A stretch of DNA of 64,000 nucleotides from Streptomyces sclerotialus (GTDB lineage Bacteria > Actinomycetota > Actinomycetes > Streptomycetales > Streptomycetaceae): positions 7,936,001-8,000,000 of the forward strand of contig NZ_JBFOHP010000002.1 in assembly GCF_040907265.1 (NCBI RefSeq), written 5' to 3'. The notes beneath the pieces were generated by a model, which had not been told where the DNA came from, ran no database searches, and was given only the letters and a program-made list of their open reading frames with translations. Positions within the stretch are counted from its first letter, which is position 1. Each line of letters begins with the position of its first letter. Shown one piece after another: positions 34,760 to 42,412 of the stretch. Both the position numbers and the translations under genes were made by a program.

Positions 34760-34845
34760 GGGCACCCCTTGAGCGACGAGAGCGATGGCGGAAGCGACTC
34801 AGCAGCAGCCGGCAGCCGGCAGCCGGCGAAGGTTCAGTGTTCACG

Positions 34846-34861
34846 CTCAAGCGCACTTGAG
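34846..34861. promoter_or_regulatory. SoxR-box-like dyad between MFS and MerR genes
   Basis: CTCAAG (34846-34851), spacer CGCA, CTTGAG (34856-34861): a perfect 6-bp inverted repeat, resembling the core of the SoxR box (CCTCAAG....CTTGAGG). It lies between the MFS and MerR genes and is probably the MerR protein's site. Confidence 0.6.
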
Positions 34862-34862
34862 T

Positions 34863-34914
34863 GCAAGCTGTGAGCGCAGGCTGTGAGTGCAGCCTGTGAG
34901 CGCAAGCCGTGAAG
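34863..34914. repeat. four 13-bp tandem repeats upstream of merR gene
   Basis: GCAAGCTGTGAGC, GCAGGCTGTGAGT, GCAGCCTGTGAGC, GCAAGCCGTGAAG follow one another without gaps at 34863-34914. Just upstream GCAGCCG recurs three times with 7-nt period (34805-34827). Both arrays are in the leader or promoter between two divergent genes. Confidence 0.85.
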
Positions 34915-34937
34915 GCAACCGGACGAAGGGAGCGGTG

Positions 34938-35393
34938 ATGTCCGCCGGACCGTGGTCGATCAGCGAAGTCGCAAAGGCTTTCGGCCTGTCGGTTTCCGCG
35001 CTGCGGTACTACGAGGAGTGCGGGCTGGTGCACTCCACCGAGCGGCGCGGCCGCGTGCGGTACTACGACCGGGCGGCCCTGGAACGGCTCGCCTACGTAC
35101 AGCTCTGGCGCGAGGACGGCCTGATGTCGGTGGCCGACACCGCCGCCGTCGTCGGGAGCGACAGTGTGGCGGACCGCAGCACCATGATCAGCGCCCAGCG
35201 CGACATCATGCTCGCCCGCATCCGCAGCCTCACCCGGGCCGCCGCCGTACTGGAACACATGCTGGGCTGCCGCACCGACCATGCGCTGGAGTGCCCGCTG
35301 ACCGGCGCGTACGTCAGCTCCCGCGTGGACGCGGCACTCGCCGGCGAGGACTTCGTCGACGACTTCCTCCCGCCCCCGACGGACGAGGCCTGA
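34938..35393 (+). CDS. MerR-family transcriptional regulator
   Basis: 151 residues from ATG 34938 (GGGAGCGG upstream). The N-terminal winged HTH reads WSISEVAKAFGLSVSALRYYEECGLVHSTERRGRVRYYDRAALERLAYVQLWREDGLM. A coiled dimerisation helix follows (RSTMISAQRDIMLARIRSLTRAAAVLEHMLGC). Two cysteines (LGCRTDHALECPLTG) could bind metal or sense redox, but the SoxR Fe-S motif CxxCxCxxxxxC is absent. It probably controls the divergent MFS transporter through the CTCAAG dyad. Confidence 0.9.
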   Translation: MSAGPWSISEVAKAFGLSVSALRYYEECGLVHSTERRGRVRYYDRAALERLAYVQLWREDGLMSVADTAAVVGSDSVADRSTMISAQRDIMLARIRSLTRAAAVLEHMLGCRTDHALECPLTGAYVSSRVDAALAGEDFVDDFLPPPTDEA

Positions 35394-35453
35394 CTCTGGA
35401 GGTCGCCCCGAGCACCCCGCGCGTGCCAGTACCCGCCGAGGCCGTATGAGTCA

Positions 35454-36398
35454 TCAGCCCGCTTCCCCGCCGCGCGCTTCGGCTCGGCCGGCCTGGCCGG
35501 CCGGCGTGAGCGCGGCGGGGAGGGCCGTCGCGAGGAGTGCGGCGGGTCCTTCCGGCGCGTCGTTGTGCAGGACCTCCACACGGTGGCGGAGGCGCGGTAC
35601 CGACAACGGCACCGCACGGATGCCGGGTACGCCGTCGAGCGCCGACCGGGGCAGCAACGCGAGACCGTGTCCGCCGGCGGTGAGGTCCAGGAGCCCGCGT
35701 ACGTCCGTACCGTCGTAGCGCAGGGACGCGCGGTAGCCGTCGGTTCCGCTCGCGGTGCGCAACCGTGTGAGCGGCACGGCGGTGTCGGGCGCGTCGATCC
35801 ACCGTGCCTCGGCGAGATCGGCCAGCCGCAGCCCGTCGCGGCCGGCCAGCGGATGCCGCGTGGTCAGCGCGACGGCCAACGGTTCTTCGGCGACCACCTC
35901 CGCCGCGAGCGGGCCGACATCGGCGAGGAACAGTGGGTCGTTGGGCGCGGCCGCACCGTCGACCAGGCCGAGGTCCGCACTCCCGGTCGCCACGTCACGG
36001 GTGACGGCCTCGCGGCCGAGCACCCGCACCGTCACCTCCAGCAGCGGGTGCCGTCGGCGCACGGTCGCCAGTGCTTCGGTGAGCCGCGACGTCATGGCGA
36101 GCGGCGAGACACCGACGACGATGCGGGCGGCGGGGGCGGCGGTCAGCCGCGCGATGTCCGCGCGGGCGGCGTCCAGCCGCAGCAGCAACGGCCCGGCGTG
36201 CTCCAGCAACCGGACACCGGCACCGGTCGGAGCGACCGGCCGCCGCCCCAGCAGCACCGCCCCGAGGTCGCTCTCCAGCGCGGCGATGTGCTGCGAGACC
36301 GCCGACTGGGTGTACCCCAGCTCGCGGGCCGCCGCGGAGAAGGACCCGCAGCGGGCAACGGTCACGAACGTACGGAGCAGGTGCGGGTCCATGGCCAT
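35454..36398 (-). CDS. LysR-family transcriptional regulator
   Basis: 314 residues from ATG 36398, or 312 from ATG 36392. The N-terminal HTH is HLLRTFVTVARCGSFSAAARELGYTQSAVSQHIAALESDLGAVLL. The effector domain starts near residue 92 (ARIVVGVSPLAMTSRLTEALATVRRRHPLLEVTV). A perfect dyad covers the first ATG, so the true start may be 36392 or the mRNA leaderless. It diverges from the amidotransferase-like gene at 36469, its likely target. Confidence 0.9.
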   Translation of the reverse strand: MAMDPHLLRTFVTVARCGSFSAAARELGYTQSAVSQHIAALESDLGAVLLGRRPVAPTGAGVRLLEHAGPLLLRLDAARADIARLTAAPAARIVVGVSPLAMTSRLTEALATVRRRHPLLEVTVRVLGREAVTRDVATGSADLGLVDGAAAPNDPLFLADVGPLAAEVVAEEPLAVALTTRHPLAGRDGLRLADLAEARWIDAPDTAVPLTRLRTASGTDGYRASLRYDGTDVRGLLDLTAGGHGLALLPRSALDGVPGIRAVPLSVPRLRHRVEVLHNDAPEGPAALLATALPAALTPAGQAGRAEARGGEAG

Positions 36399-36412
36399 CA
36401 GTATTCCTGATG
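36396..36412. promoter_or_regulatory. LysR-type operator overlapping the lysR start codon
   Basis: CATCAG (36396-36401), 5-bp spacer TATTC, CTGATG (36407-36412): perfect inverted arms. The left arm includes the complement of the LysR ATG (36398-36396). Confidence 0.65.
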
Positions 36413-36468
36413 GAAGAACCAGAGATCATCGTTGGTGCTGAACTCGGCTCCTGGGCCAGGATGTCGCC

Positions 36469-37290
36469 ATGCCCTTTTCGACACCTCGCATCGCGCTGGT
36501 GGGTGACCGCTCGGCCGGTGTCCTGGCCCACACCCGCATCCCCGCACTCCTCGACGCGCTGGCCCGGCGCGACCAACTCGTCCTGGACGCGTACTGGATC
36601 CCCACCCCGGACGCGGAAGCCACCGAAGCGCTCGCCGGATTCGACGCCGTCTGGCTGGTGCCCGGCAGCCCGTACCGCAGTGAAGCCGGCGCGCTGGCGG
36701 CGGTCCGCACCGCACGTGAACAGGGGATACCTTTCCTGGGCACCTGCGGCGGCTTCCAACACGCACTGCTGGAATTCGCGCGGAACGTCTGCGGACTCGC
36801 CGGCGTCAGCCATGCGGAGAACCACCCCGAGGCCGACGACCTGCTGATCGTCCCCCTGACCTGTTCCCTGCGGGGCCACGAAGGTGCGGTCCAGGTGGCG
36901 GCGGGATCGCTGGCCGAGCGCGTCCTGGGGGCCGAGCGCACCGTCGAACGGTACAGCTGCTCGTACGGGCCCAGCCCGTCCTACCTCGACGCGCTCCGCG
37001 CGCACGGCCTCCGCTTCAGCGGCGTCGACGTAAGCGGCGTCGACGTAAGCGGTGTCGACGAGAGCGGTGTCGACGAGAGCGATGTCGACGAGAGTGGTGT
37101 CGACGAGAGCGGCGGACGGGGGAAAGGCGCCGGGACGAGCGAAGTGCGGATGGCCGAGCTTCCCGGACACCCCTTTTTCCTCGCCACCCTCTTCCAGCCC
37201 GAACTCGCGGGCGACGGTACCCGTCCGCACCCGGTCATCCGCGCGCTGGCCGCGGCGGCCGTGGACCACGCGGCCACGAAGCCGGTGTGA
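36469..37290 (+). CDS. CTP-synthase C-terminal-domain-like class I glutamine amidotransferase with a repeat insertion
   Basis: 273 residues. The fold begins TPRIALVGDRSAGVLAHTRIPALLDAL and carries the Cys nucleophile motif PFLGTCGGFQHALLEFARNV. The place where class I amidotransferases have the His-Pro-Glu triad reads ATLFQPELAG, so the canonical His is Gln. I recall the same FQPE in relatives described as CTP synthase C-terminal region-related proteins, so this may be a family trait. Near residues 185-214 six pentapeptides (GVDVS, GVDVS, GVDES, GVDES, DVDES, GVDES) are inserted before the last strands. Reaction and partner are unknown. LysR control is likely. Confidence 0.75.
   Translation: MPFSTPRIALVGDRSAGVLAHTRIPALLDALARRDQLVLDAYWIPTPDAEATEALAGFDAVWLVPGSPYRSEAGALAAVRTAREQGIPFLGTCGGFQHALLEFARNVCGLAGVSHAENHPEADDLLIVPLTCSLRGHEGAVQVAAGSLAERVLGAERTVERYSCSYGPSPSYLDALRAHGLRFSGVDVSGVDVSGVDESGVDESDVDESGVDESGGRGKGAGTSEVRMAELPGHPFFLATLFQPELAGDGTRPHPVIRALAAAAVDHAATKPV
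37021..37110 (+). repeat. six in-frame 15-bp tandem repeats inside the amidotransferase gene
   Basis: Units start at 37021, 37036, 37051, 37066, 37081 and 37096. The first two are GGCGTCGACGTAAGC; later ones follow GGTGTCGACGAGAGC with single changes. All keep frame and encode Gly-Val-Asp-(Val/Glu)-Ser, with Asp replacing Gly once. Confidence 0.95.
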
Positions 37291-37317
37291 GGGGACCACC
37301 CTGTACGCTCCCCGTCC

Positions 37318-37650
37318 ATGCCGAACATACAGCCGTTACCGGGCGAGCGTCCGATGTGGCCGTGGGGCGCGTTCGCCATCGCGCTCGCCCTCTTCCTCCT
37401 CACCTGGGCCCTGTGCTGGTTCAACGCGAACGTGGTGAACGAGGACCTGCAGAACTTCTGCGCCGACCTGCACACGCAGAGCTTCCCGCCGGAGAAGGCG
37501 TGCGTGGCCGAGGACGGCACGGTCACCGGAGCGAACGCCTCGTGGGTCACCGCGGCGTTCTTCACCTCGGCCACGCTGTCGGCGGTACTCCTCACGGCGG
37601 CGCTCGCCCTTGCCTTCGTCGGCCGGGCCGGCTACTCGTCCGGCAGGTGA
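37318..37650 (+). CDS. small two-span membrane protein, unknown function
   Basis: 110 residues from ATG 37318. Two hydrophobic segments (WGAFAIALALFLLTWALCWF and the Ala/Leu-rich stretch near residue 80, TAAFFTSATLSAVLLTAALALAFVG) flank an extracytoplasmic loop of about 40 residues with two cysteines (NFCADLH, KACVAED) that could form a disulfide. I do not recognise the family. It starts 27 bp after the amidotransferase stop on the same strand and may share its transcript. The 3' end overlaps the convergent VOC gene by 19 bp. Confidence 0.65.
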   Translation: MPNIQPLPGERPMWPWGAFAIALALFLLTWALCWFNANVVNEDLQNFCADLHTQSFPPEKACVAEDGTVTGANASWVTAAFFTSATLSAVLLTAALALAFVGRAGYSSGR

Positions 37651-38030
37651 CCGCCGCTCGGCGCGTTGCTCAGGTCGACGACGCAGAAGGCGTTGCCGTC
37701 CGGATCGGCGAGGACGACGAAGTCGGGATCGGGCGGGTACCGGTCCCAGGCCACCCTGGTCGCTCCCAGCCCGATGAGTCTTTCGACCTCGGCCTTCTGC
37801 TCGGCGGCGGTGTCCACGAACAGGTCGAGGTGGAGCCGGGGGTAGGGCTCGGCGGGTGATTCGCTGCGCATCAGTGCCAGTGCGTGGCCGGACCCGTCGG
37901 CGTGGTTCAGCGTGCGCCAGGTGTCGCTCGCCCATTCCTCGGTCGGCACCAGGTCCAGCGCCGACGTCCAGAACTCCACGGCGCGGGGCAGGTCCACCAC
38001 GCCGATGACCGGGAATCCAAGTCTGAGCAT
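37632..38030 (-). CDS. VOC-family protein (glyoxalase/bleomycin-resistance fold)
   Basis: 132 residues from ATG 38030; the ribosome site is weak. One pair of beta-alpha-beta-beta-beta modules is visible: GFPVIGVVDLPRAVEFWTSALDLVPTEEW at the start, then YPRLHLDLFVDTAAEQKAEVERLIGLGATRVAWDR and a final ADPDGNAFCVVD with the usual metal-ligand or structural Glu position occupied by Cys-flanked residues. Enzymatic role unknown; such proteins also bind and sequester drugs. Confidence 0.82.
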   Translation of the reverse strand: MLRLGFPVIGVVDLPRAVEFWTSALDLVPTEEWASDTWRTLNHADGSGHALALMRSESPAEPYPRLHLDLFVDTAAEQKAEVERLIGLGATRVAWDRYPPDPDFVVLADPDGNAFCVVDLSNAPSGGHLPDE

Positions 38031-38192
38031 GAGCCGAGGGTACGAACCCGGGTGCGCCCGTAGCCACCCCGCGATCTCCCGCGTGTCTGCCGGGCCGTTA
38101 CTGCGCCAGCGCGTCGGAGTGGATGCTTCCGCTTCGGCGTGTGTCGAGTAGGGTCCGGCGCACGAGCAGTGCGGATCAAGGAGGCCAGGGGC

Positions 38193-39830
38193 GTGACGGG
38201 GCATCAGGTTCCCGCGGGCGGAGCCGGCGGGGCCGCAGCGGAGGACGCGACGGGCGTCCAGGCGCAGGAGCGCCGCCTACGGCGCGACCTGGGCTTCTGG
38301 GGGCTGACCGGCATCGGCTTCTCCAACATCGTCGGCTCCGGCTGGCTGTTCGCCGCGATGTACGCGGCACAGACGGCCGGCCCGGCGGCCCTGCTGTCCT
38401 GGGTGCTGGCCGGGCTGCTGTGCGGACTGGTCGCACTGGTCATGATCGAGCTCGGCGCGTCGCAGCCGGAGGGCGGCGGCACGGTGCGCTGGCCGCTGTT
38501 CGCCGGCGGGCGCCTCGTCGGCACCCTCATCGGCTGGTCGGTGCTCCTCTCCGTCGGCGGCACCGCGGCCGAGATCAGCGCCATCATGCAGTACGCCGCG
38601 CACTACCTCCCGGGCATCTACAACGGCCACACCCTCACCCTCTCCGGCCTGGCCCTGGCCGGCGGGCTCAGCGTCCTGCTGACGGCGGGGAACTGGTTCG
38701 CCGTCCGCCTGTTCGCCCGGCTCAACACCCTCGTCTCGGTGTTCAAGATCGCCGTGCCGGTCGTCACCGTCATCGCGCTGATCGCCTCCGGCTGGCACGA
38801 AGGCCGTCTCACCGGCCACGGCGGCTTCGCACCGTACGGCTACGTCGCCTGCCTGACCGCGCTGGCCGGCGGCGGCATCGTCTACTCCGTCAACGGCTTC
38901 CAGGCCCCGCTGGACTTCTCGGGCGAGACCCGCAACCCGCGCCGCACCATCCCCGCCGCGGTACTCACCGGCATCGGCCTGGCCGTCCTGATGTACCTGG
39001 TCCTCCAAGTGGCCTTCCTCTTCACCGTCCCCGAACGGCTGCTCGGGGACGGCTGGCAGGGGGTGTCCTTCGACTCACCGTTCGGCCAGCTCGCCCTGAT
39101 CCTCAACCTGCACTGGCTGTCCAGCCTCCTCTACGCCGACGCGGTGCTCTCACCCGGCGGCTCGGCCTACGTGGGCGTGGCGCTCGACGCCCGGCACACC
39201 TACGCGCTCGCCAAGAACGGCACCATCCCCCGGTACTTCATGAAGGTCAACAAGCGGTTCGGTGTGCCACGCCGCGCCCTGGCGGCCAACCTGGTCGTCA
39301 TCATGGTGTTCCTGCTGCCGTTCGGCGGCTGGCAGGACATCGTCAGCGTCATGGGGGACATGTACCTGCTGATCTACGCCGCGTCCGCCGTCGCCGTCGC
39401 CGTCTTCCGGGCCGAACCGGGCGGCCGGGCCGCGGGCTGGGTCCCCGGGCTGCGCTGGATCGCCCCGCTCAGCTTCGTCGTGGCCACCGAGTTCATCTAC
39501 TGGTCGGGGTGGGGCGACCTCCGCCTGGCACTGCCACTGGTACTCGGCGGTCTGCTCATCTTCCTGGCCATGCACCGCACGGGAGTGCGGGGGAGCGAGG
39601 ACACCGGGCCGCACCACCGCCCGCTCACCACCGAACTCCGCTCCGGCGCCTGGCTGGTCACCTACCTCGCCGCGCTGACGGTGCTCTCCTGGCTCGGCAC
39701 CTTCGAGGGCTCGGCGCTGCTCCCCGCCCCGTACGACTCCCTCGCCGTCGCCGCCGTGGCCGCCACCGTCTTCTTCTGGGCGGTCCGCTCGGGCGTCCGC
39801 CAGCTGGTGGCCTCCCGCGCCGTGCGGTGA
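38193..39830 (+). CDS. APC-family amino acid permease (aspartate-proton symporter-like)
   Basis: 545 residues from GTG 38193, preceded by AAGGAGG. About twelve or more membrane segments. TM1 has the unwound helix signature GLTGIGFSNIVGSGWLFAAMYAA; further signs are SVNGFQAPLDFSGETRNPRRTIP and ALAKNGTIPRYFMKVNKRFGVP. The overall pattern resembles the YveA aspartate-proton symporter group. It would import an amino acid across the cytoplasmic membrane. It is 163 bp from the divergent VOC gene; no regulator is adjacent. Confidence 0.87.
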   Translation: MTGHQVPAGGAGGAAAEDATGVQAQERRLRRDLGFWGLTGIGFSNIVGSGWLFAAMYAAQTAGPAALLSWVLAGLLCGLVALVMIELGASQPEGGGTVRWPLFAGGRLVGTLIGWSVLLSVGGTAAEISAIMQYAAHYLPGIYNGHTLTLSGLALAGGLSVLLTAGNWFAVRLFARLNTLVSVFKIAVPVVTVIALIASGWHEGRLTGHGGFAPYGYVACLTALAGGGIVYSVNGFQAPLDFSGETRNPRRTIPAAVLTGIGLAVLMYLVLQVAFLFTVPERLLGDGWQGVSFDSPFGQLALILNLHWLSSLLYADAVLSPGGSAYVGVALDARHTYALAKNGTIPRYFMKVNKRFGVPRRALAANLVVIMVFLLPFGGWQDIVSVMGDMYLLIYAASAVAVAVFRAEPGGRAAGWVPGLRWIAPLSFVVATEFIYWSGWGDLRLALPLVLGGLLIFLAMHRTGVRGSEDTGPHHRPLTTELRSGAWLVTYLAALTVLSWLGTFEGSALLPAPYDSLAVAAVAATVFFWAVRSGVRQLVASRAVR

Positions 39831-39840
39831 CAGCACTGGC

Positions 39841-40272
39841 TCAGGCACAGCACTCACTCAGGAGGTTGCGGTACACGTGCAGCAGTGTGTACGCGAGCAG
39901 TACGGCCGGTTCGAAGGCCGAGCCGACGAACCGTACGCGCGGTCACCGATCATGGCCGGTTCGAAGTCGAGAAGTCCGGTCAGGCGCCATCCGTCGGGAT
40001 CGACCAGAAAGTGCTCCCGCATGACCTCGGTGTGCAACAGGGAACGGCGCGGAGGGGAGGAGCCGCATCGAGGGAGTGGAAGCACGGCGAGGACCTCGCC
40101 GATCTCCGCGACGCGCCGGTCACGGTCGGCCTGCGGTGTGCGGTCCGCGCCAGTGGTGCAGTGCACCGGCCGGTCCGAGGCGTGCGCAGAGGTCCGCCGC
40201 TCCGGCCCGCATCACCGTCTCGTCCGGAACCACCGCGTCCCACTGTTCATCTGTTTCCACCGGAGGCGGCAT
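39841..40272 (-). pseudogene. decayed aminoglycoside/APH-family phosphotransferase
   Basis: Pieces of one phosphotransferase are readable in different minus-strand frames. From ATG 40272: VETDEQWDAVVPDETVMRAG, ADLCARLG. Next, near 40135-40090, RRVAEIGEVLAVL continuing in another frame as HSLDAAPPLRAVP. Then RSLLHTEVMREHFLVDPDGW and LTGLLDFEPAMIGDRAYG, the APH Brenner-like and metal-binding region, and after a further shift FVGSAFEPAVLLAYTLLHVY. At least three frame changes plus loss of most of the N-lobe make it non-functional. Confidence 0.75.
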
Positions 40273-40409
40273 GAGCAGGACCGTAAGCCGCACACTCGCC
40301 GCGCGACAACGGAGTTTCGCCTCCCCGGACGACAGCCCGGACGGCAGCCCGGACGGCAGGCCACGCACCGGCACGTGCGCGACCGTCACACCTCCTTCGG
40401 CTCATGCCT

Positions 40410-40440
40410 GAACGCGCGGTTCAGTGTGATCCGCGCGTTC
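40410..40440. terminator. terminator-like hairpin downstream of the H1-like gene
   Basis: Perfect 10-bp stem GAACGCGCGG (40410-40419) / CCGCGCGTTC (40431-40440), 11-nt loop, 38 bp past the stop of the minus-strand H1-like gene. Confidence 0.65.
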
Positions 40441-40477
40441 GGTGACAAGCGACCTCAGAGGTGCCTCCCGGGCGAAC

Positions 40478-41296
40478 TCAGTTACCGGCCGCCTTGTAGA
40501 GGCCCCGGCCGGCGCGCTGGGCCCGGGAGGTGGCGACGAGGCGGTCCAGGGTGCTGCGTACGGCGTTGATCGCGGCGGGGGTGTCGGCGCGGCCCACGGC
40601 CTGGGCGACGTCCCGGGCGCGAACGGGGTTGCTGCCGCTCTCGGCGAGGGCGCTGACGACCTGCTCGGTGAGCCCGCCGTTGTCCTTGGCCGAGGCGCCC
40701 GCCGTCTTCTTCTTCGCCTTGCCCTCGGCCTTGGCGTCGGCGGTCTTCGCGTCGGCGGCCTTGGCGTCGGTGGTGTCGGTGTCCTTCGCCTTGGCCTTCG
40801 CGGCGGCCTTGGTGGGCTGAGCCGCCGTGGTCTTCCCGGCGGCACGGCGCTTGCGCTCCTGCCCGGCCGGTGCCTTCGCGGCCTTCTTCCGGCTGGTGCT
40901 GCCGGGAGCCTTGCGCGCCTTCGGCACGGTGGGAGTCGCGGGGGCGGCCTTCTCCTCCGCCGCCTGCGAAGCGGTCGGCTCCGCGGGCTCCGCCGGCTGC
41001 TCACCGGCCGCTTCGGTCTCCTTACGAGGGGCCGCGGCGGGCTCCTCGCGGGGCGCTGGCGCAGGCGTGTCCTCAGCTGCCGTACCGGCCGTGGCCGACG
41101 CCGGCGCCTGCACGGCCCCGGTGGACGACAGGGCCTGGAGGGCCTGCAGTGCGGTGCGCACGGAGTCCAACCGCGTGGTGACGGCCGCCAGTTCCTGCTC
41201 CAGTGTCTGCTGCTGTGCTTCCAGGCGGGGGAGTTCCTCCTCCAGGAGAGCCGTGGTGTTCTCGATGCTGCCCGGCGTGCTGACGGTAGAAGTCAT
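40478..41296 (-). CDS. coiled-coil / histone H1-like basic tail / winged-helix protein
   Basis: 272 residues from ATG 41296 (AAAGG upstream). Residues about 12-60 form a heptad-rich coiled coil (TTALLEEELPRLEAQQQTLE, LAAVTTRLDSVRTALQALQAL). Residues about 65-205 are Ala/Pro/Lys/Glu-rich low complexity, ending in basic H1-like runs (SRKKAAKAPAGQERKRRAAG, AAKAKAKDTDTTDAKAADAK). The last 65 residues look like a winged helix (GLTEQVVSALAESGSNPVRA, RDVAQAVGRADTPAAINAVR, STLDRLVATSRAQRAGRGLY). This suggests a dimeric nucleoid-associated or regulatory DNA-binding protein. Family name not recognised with certainty. Confidence 0.72.
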   Translation of the reverse strand: MTSTVSTPGSIENTTALLEEELPRLEAQQQTLEQELAAVTTRLDSVRTALQALQALSSTGAVQAPASATAGTAAEDTPAPAPREEPAAAPRKETEAAGEQPAEPAEPTASQAAEEKAAPATPTVPKARKAPGSTSRKKAAKAPAGQERKRRAAGKTTAAQPTKAAAKAKAKDTDTTDAKAADAKTADAKAEGKAKKKTAGASAKDNGGLTEQVVSALAESGSNPVRARDVAQAVGRADTPAAINAVRSTLDRLVATSRAQRAGRGLYKAAGN

Positions 41297-41494
41297 GACG
41301 CTGCCTTTCTTTCCGGCCACCATGGCCATTTCGCGATGGTGCTGCAAGCAGCCTACGGGGCTGCCGTGGTGTTGTGTAACGATGGCGAGTTCCCGAGAGA
41401 CTACGCATCGATGCACTGACCGAGGCACGCTCGTCGCGGAACGTGTCCTGGAAGGGAAACGATCGGGCCACCATCGACCGGTACGGGCGGAAAA

Positions 41495-41569
41495 ATGTGC
41501 GACGCCGCCCACACCTACGAGCGGTGGCACGGCACCAACTGCACCGGCCCCACCGACAACGTCCCCTAG
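41495..41569 (+). CDS. possible 24-residue ORF (doubtful)
   Basis: ATG 41495 to TAG 41569 encodes a 24-residue peptide with two cysteines (MCDAAHTYERW, HGTNCTGPTDNVP). GGGCGG lies close upstream. It is in the 269-bp gap between the H1-like gene and a GNAT gene and shares its stop bases with the end of the GNAT gene on the other strand. It may be a real small peptide, the end of a lost gene, or chance. Confidence 0.2.
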   Translation: MCDAAHTYERWHGTNCTGPTDNVP

Positions 41570-42123
41570 CGGGAGCCGGACGCGGCACACCACTCGGGGG
41601 CCAGCACCGACCACACCTCGGTGTCCTGCCGCATTCCCCGGTAGGTGTCGTTCGCGCGCAGGACTCCGTCGCGGCTCATGCCGAGCCGCCTGGCCACGTT
41701 GATGCTCGGTGTGTTCGCGGCGGACACGTGCCACTCCACGCGGTACATCCCGCGCTCCCGGACCGCCCAGTCGATGATGACGCGTGCCGCGCGGGTGACC
41801 AGTCCGCGCCCGGCGGCGTCCGGTTCCAGCCAGCAGCCGGCCTCGCACGTACCGGTGTTGGTGTCGAACACCCGGAAGAGGACGCCGCCGACGAGCAGCC
41901 CGTCGAGCCGGATGCCGTACAGCCGGCCGGTGTCGGCCGCGGCCTTGTCGGCGTACGACTGGAGCCAGCGCCGGGCGGAGTCGAGGTCGGTCACGGCGTC
42001 CGGGAGCCCGACGTGCTGACCGATGAATGCGCGACCGCGGTCCATATGGGCGAGGAACTCTTCCGCCTGCCACGGCTCCAGCGGCCGCAACTCGGCTCCG
42101 TCACCCAGGGAAATCGCGAACAT
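41566..42123 (-). CDS. GNAT acetyltransferase, RimJ/RimL-like
   Basis: 185 residues from ATG 42123 with GGAGGGTGAG upstream. The N-terminus LRPLEPWQAEEFLAHMDRGR, acetyl-CoA region WLEPDAAGRGLVTRAARVIIDWAVRE and ENxxSxxVxxRLGM-like VSAANTPSINVARRLGMSRDGVLR are typical of RimJ/RimL ribosomal-protein or antibiotic acetyltransferases. Cytoplasmic. Substrate unknown. No partner gene is apparent; 289 bp separate it from the tautomerase-like gene. Confidence 0.88.
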   Translation of the reverse strand: MFAISLGDGAELRPLEPWQAEEFLAHMDRGRAFIGQHVGLPDAVTDLDSARRWLQSYADKAAADTGRLYGIRLDGLLVGGVLFRVFDTNTGTCEAGCWLEPDAAGRGLVTRAARVIIDWAVRERGMYRVEWHVSAANTPSINVARRLGMSRDGVLRANDTYRGMRQDTEVWSVLAPEWCAASGSR

Positions 42124-42244
42124 CTCACCCTCCGCAGTGGTCGCGTACGCTCGCCGAATCCTCGCACGACGACATACGGCGACACACGGCGATCACACGG
42201 ACACTGTGCTCACCAGAGCTTCGCGCGGGCGTTGCCCTGGCGCA

Positions 42245-42266
42245 GCCGGCGCTCCTCGGCGCCGGC
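42245..42266. terminator. GC-rich hairpin in the GNAT/tautomerase gap
   Basis: GCCGGCGC (42245-42252), loop TCCTCG, GCGCCGGC (42259-42266): perfect 8-bp stem in the 42124-42412 gap, which has no gene. It could terminate the upstream minus-strand tautomerase transcript. Confidence 0.45.
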
Positions 42267-42412
42267 ACCCGGCTCCCGGCGGGCGCACCGGGCATACCGG
42301 CGGCCGGTGGGGCCGTTGCCGCACCGGTCAGCGGTACGAGGTCGACGCAGGCGGCGCGGGGGGACAGTGACGGCATGAAGGCGCGAGTGCGCATCCGCCG
42401 TACCCGGACGCC

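Noticed and set aside
37021..37110. CRISPR or integron-like repeat
   Set aside because: Units are contiguous without spacers and stay in frame inside a gene.
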